A DNA stretch of 64,000 bases from Aristolochia californica. Lineage: Eukaryota > Streptophyta > Magnoliopsida > Piperales > Aristolochiaceae. The notes under the pieces were generated by a model. The model was given only the letters and a program-made list of their open reading frames with translations. It was not told where the DNA came from and did no database searches. Shown here piece by piece: positions 60,301 to 64,000 of this stretch (within the stretch, counting starts at the first letter, position 1; every line of letters begins with the position of its first letter). Location of the stretch: assembly GCA_029961685.1 (NCBI GenBank), contig JARWKL010000001.1:23758295-23822294 (forward strand). Direction: 5' to 3'. The position numbers and the translations under genes are program-made.

Positions 60301-63300
60301 GTTGAAGTAGTGGAATTTCCCAAACTTGGACAACAAAACTTTTGTGTTCATTTGTGGTGTGTGAATAAATTTTATTTACTTACATTTTTTATTCTTTTAA
60401 ATTTTTTCCATACATAAACTCTAAAACTTTCATTTTGTTGTGATCTATTTGCCTTTTTCGTTTACGGGATGAAGGGAGAGTGAAAAACTCAAAGTTTTGA
60501 TTTCAGAAAAAAGTGTACATCTAAAATTAAAATGCACAATGCACAAATATAGAGAGAGATAATTTCAAAGAGTGTCTATAATTTTTACGGATTGTAAGCT
60601 CTTTTTAGTTTTTATATATCAGGTTTTTCAATCATCGGGAAAAGGGGGAGGCGGGGAATTTTAAACTGAGTGCTCACTCCCTATCCATATGAGATTTCTT
60701 AGGGTAATATAGCCCGTTACACATGATAAATCACTTTACAATCATCTATGATCGTCAGGTCAACTTTTTGTATATGGGCAAAATATTGGCTTGTTTGACT
60801 CGGGCAAATATCCCACCGCACGTTCACTTGAGAATTTAATGAGCATTTGTTTTTCAGTTTAAAATTTTTGGATCCATAGGTGATTTATATCTTTAACATG
60901 TTTAAAGCATGCATATCCATTTTTAAAGCATGTGTGGATGAAATCTCTTTCTTATAAAATTCAAAGCTGTTAGAGTTGAACTAGTGGAATTTCCCAAACT
61001 TGGACAACAAAACTTTTGTGTTCATTTGTGGTGTGTGAAAAAACAAATTTTAATTACATTTGTTCTTTTTTAGAATTTTTCCATACATAAACTCTAAAAT
61101 TTTCATTTTGTTGTGATCTATTTGCATTTTTGGTTTAGGGGATGAAGGGAGTCCGAAAACTAAAAGTTTTTATTTAATAAAAAAGAGTACATATAAAATG
61201 GAAATGCACAATGAACAAATGTAGAGAGAGATAATTCCAAAGAGTGTCTATAATTTTTAGGGATTGTGAGGTCTTTTTAGTTTTTATATCAGGTCTTGCA
61301 ATCATCGAGAAAAGGGGAAGGCGGGGGATTTTTAACTGAGTGTTGACTTCCAATTCATATGTCATTTCTTAGGGTAATATAGCCCGTTACGCATGATAAA
61401 TCACTTTACAATCATCTATGATTGTTAGGTTAGCTTTTTGTAAATGGGCCAAATTATGGCTTGTATTACTTGGGTAAATTTCCTACCGCTTGTTCACTTG
61501 ACAATTTAATGACCATTTGTTATTCTCTTTAAAAGGTTTTGATCCAAAGGTCATTTGCATATTTAACATGTTTCAAGCATGCATATCCCTTTTTAAAGCA
61601 TGTGTGGAAAAAATCTCTTTTTTATCAAACTCCAAGCGGTTAGGGTCAACAACTTGTGGAATTTCCCAAACTTGGACAACAAAACTTTTGTGTTCATTTG
61701 TGGGGTGTGACAAAATTTTCTTTACTGACATTTGTTATTATTTTAAATTTTTTCCCTACGTAAACTCTAAAATTTTCATTTTGTTGTGATCTATTTGCCG
61801 TTTTGGTTTACGGGATGAAGGGAGAGCGAAAACTCAAAGTTTTGATTGAAGAAAAAAGAGTACATCTAAAATGGAAATGAAAAGTGAACAAATGTAGAGA
61901 GAGATAATTCCGAAGAGTGTTTGTAATTTTTGGGGATTGTAAACTCTTTTTTGTTTTTATATATTAGGTTTTGCAATGGTCGGGAAAAGGGGGCGGGGGA
62001 TTTTTAACTGAGTGTTGACTCCCAATCCATAAGTCATTTCTTATGGTAATATAGCCCGTTACGCATGATAAATCACTTTACAATCATCTATGATCGTTAG
62101 GTCAGCTTTTTGTATATAGGAAAAATAATGGTTGTTTGACTCGGGTAAATATCCCACCGGACGTTCACTTGAAAGTTTAATGAGCATTAGTTATTCTCTT
62201 TAAATGGTTTGGATCCATAGGTGATTTGCATCTTTAACATATTTCAAGCATGCATATCCATTTTGAAAGCACGTGTGGAAGAAATCTCTTACTTATAAAA
62301 TTCCAAGCTCTTAGGGTTGAACTAGTTGAATTTCCAAAACATGGACAACAAAACTTGTGTGTTCATTTGTGGTGTGAGAGTAAATTTTCTTTACTTACAT
62401 TTTTTATTTTTTAAAATTTTTTCCATACATAAACATTAAAATTTTCATTTTGTTGTGATCTATTTGCCTCTTTTGTTTACGGGATAAAGGGAGAGTGAAA
62501 ACTCAAAGGTTTGATTTAAAAAAAAAGTACATCTAAAATGGAAATTCATCATGCACAAACGTAGAGAGACATAATTCCAAAGAGTGTTTATAATTTTTTG
62601 GGATTTTAAACTCTTTTTAGTTATTATATATTAGGTTTTCCAATCATCGGGAAAAGGAGGAGGCGGGGGATTTTTAACTAAGTGTTGACTCCCAATCCAT
62701 ATGTCATTTCTTAGGGTAATATAGCCCTTTATGCATCATAAATCACTTTACAATCATCTATAATCGTTAGGTCAGCTTTTTTTAAATGGGAAAAATAATT
62801 GCTCGTTTGACTCAGGTAAATATCCCACCTCACGTTCACTTGAGAATTTATTGAGCGTTTGTTATTCTCTTTAAAAGGTTTGGATCCATAGGTGATTTGC
62901 ATCTTTAACATGTTTCAAGCATGCATATCCATTGTTAAAGCATGTATGGAAGAAATCTCTATCTTATAAAATTCCAAGCTTTTAGGATTGAACTACCGGA
63001 ATTTCCCAAACTTGGACAACAAAACTTTTGTGTTCAATTGAGGTGAGTGAATAAATTTTATTAACTTACATTTTTTATTGTTTTAAATTTTTTACATACA
63101 TAAACTCTAAAATTTTCATTTTGTTGTGATCTATTTGCCTTTTTGGTTTACGGGATGAAGGGAGAGCGAAAAATCATAGTTTTGATTTAAGAAAAAAGAG
63201 TACATCTAAAATGGAAATGCACAATAAACAAATGAAGAGAGATATAATTCCAAAAAGTGTCTGTAATTTTTAGGGACTGTGAGCTCTTTTTAGTTTTTGT

Positions 63301-64000
63301 ATATCAGGTTTTGCAATCGTCGGGAACAGGGGAAGGCAAGGAATTTTTAACTGAGTGTTGACTCCCAATCCATAAGTCATTTATTAGGGTAATATAGCCC
63401 GTTACGCATGATAAATCACTTTTCCATCATCTACGATCGTTAGGTCAACTTTTTGTAAATGGGCAAAATAATGGCTTGTTTGACTCGGGTAAATATCCCA
63501 CCGATGGTTCACTTGATCATTTAATGAGCGTTTGTTATTGTATTTAAAAGGTTTGGTTCGGTAGGTTATTTGCATCTTTAACATGTTTCAAGCATGCATA
63601 TCCTTTTTTAAAGAATGTGTGGAAGAAATCTCTTTCTTATAAAATTCCAAGCTGTTATGGTCAACAACTAGTGGAATTTCCAAAACTTGACAACAAAATT
63701 TTGTGTTCATTTGTGGTGTGTGAATAAATTTTCTATACTGACATTTGTTATTGATTTAAATTTTTTTGATACATAAACTCCAAAATTTTCATTTTGTTGT
63801 GATCTATTTGCCTTTTTGGTTTACAGGATGAAGGGAGAGCAAAAACTCAAAGTTTTGATTGAAGAAAAAAGAGTATATCTAAAATGGAAATGCACAATGC
63901 ACAAATGAAGAGAGACATAATACCAGAGAGTGTCTATAATTTTTTTGGATTGTAAGCTCTTTTTAGTTTTTATATATTAGGTTTTGTAATCGTCGGGAAA
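57320..64000. repeat. Right-end satellite monomers of X, D and H types
   Basis: X-type monomers (GTGCTCACTCCCTATCC, GTATATGGGCAAAATATTGG) lie at 57320 and 60657, 3,337 bp apart, and match the X monomer at 20283. The monomer at 61327 is D-like (ATTGTTAGGTTAGC, TTTTGATCCAAAGGTC, ATATCCCTTTTTAAAG, AACTTGTGG, GTGGGGTGTGA). The monomer at 63341 resembles H (CACTTTTCCATCATC, GGTTCACTTGATCATTTAATG). The monomer at 57984 has an altered landmark (GGGGGAGGTTTATAACTAAG). A gap of about 20 bp lies near 58,546. Confidence 0.75.

Larger units (their letters stand above)
52769..64000. repeat. Satellite array, right arm
   Basis: The same repeat in the same orientation and phase resumes directly after the retrotransposon and runs off the window. 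Landmark starts are near 53441, 54113, 54786, 55460, 56133, 56648, 57320, 57984, 58637, 59312, 59983, 60657, 61327, 61999, 62669 and 63341. With the 3,301-bp element and one 5-bp target copy removed, the distance from 49,462 to 53,441 is 673 bp, one normal monomer. The two arms were therefore one continuous array before the insertion. The short intervals at 56133-56648 and 57984-58637 are explained by internal deletions near 56,452 and 58,546. Confidence 0.96.

Noticed and set aside
1..64000. CRISPR array
   Set aside because: The repeat unit is about 672 bp with no short conserved repeat alternating with unique spacers, and the sequence is a eukaryotic satellite.
1..64000. CENP-B box
   Set aside because: I looked for a TTCG....A..CGGG pattern in the monomer and found none; TTTACGGGATG does not fit it.
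1..64000. rDNA intergenic spacer or 5S array
   Set aside because: No rRNA gene segment, pol III box set or terminator recurs with the monomer.

Overview
The window is nuclear plant DNA, almost entirely one tandem satellite array. About 60.7 kb (1-49,467 and 52,769-64,000) is a single AT-rich repeat family with a monomer of about 672 bp. I located 91 copies of one landmark, the G-run followed by GATTTTTAAC. Most spacings between landmarks are 660-679 bp, and the exceptions are explained by small internal deletions. I see no host gene, tRNA, rRNA or CRISPR. The many 60-110 codon ORFs are frames of the repeat on either strand. A plant source is inferred from the satellite organisation and from the LTR retrotransposon, which has a tRNA-iMet primer-binding site and a plant-type Ty3/gypsy gag. 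I do not recognise the satellite family and cannot name the species or chromosomal position. A centromeric, pericentromeric or subtelomeric location is possible.

Layout. 1-204: tail of a D-type monomer joined directly to an A-type monomer. 205-10,212: three consecutive copies of a five-monomer higher-order repeat (HOR; types A-B-C-D-E, about 3.35 kb). 10,213-12,205: a shortened copy, A-(B/D hybrid)-E. 11,565-16,253 and 17,601-24,294: two versions of a larger super-unit (E-A-B/F-G-H-I-J), the second with three extra monomers. They are separated by a hybrid junction that re-enters the A-E set at 16,254-17,600. 24,295-37,300: divergent monomers in which I resolve no HOR. About 37,300-40,000: a tandem duplication of a two-monomer unit. 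40,356-49,467 and 52,769-57,319: monomers related by five- and eight-monomer recurrences. 57,320-64,000: monomers of types also seen 37-55 kb away (X, D and H types).

The only non-satellite DNA is a 3,301-bp LTR retrotransposon (49,468-52,768), inserted on the minus strand into one monomer with a perfect 5-bp target duplication (ATTTT). It has two LTRs of about 940 bp that differ at about 4% of sites, a 13-base tRNA-iMet primer-binding site, a polypurine tract, and a gag frame broken by three stop codons. Protease, reverse transcriptase, RNase H and most of integrase are missing. Gag starts inside the LTR and reads through the primer-binding site. What follows gag looks like the last codons of pol, so this is an internally deleted, non-autonomous Ty3/gypsy copy.

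The main interest is recombination history. HOR copies, hybrid monomers whose type switches cluster at one point of the monomer, super-units that differ by whole monomers, and microhomology deletions are all visible in one window. Type assignments, identities and divergence were read by eye and should be treated as approximate.
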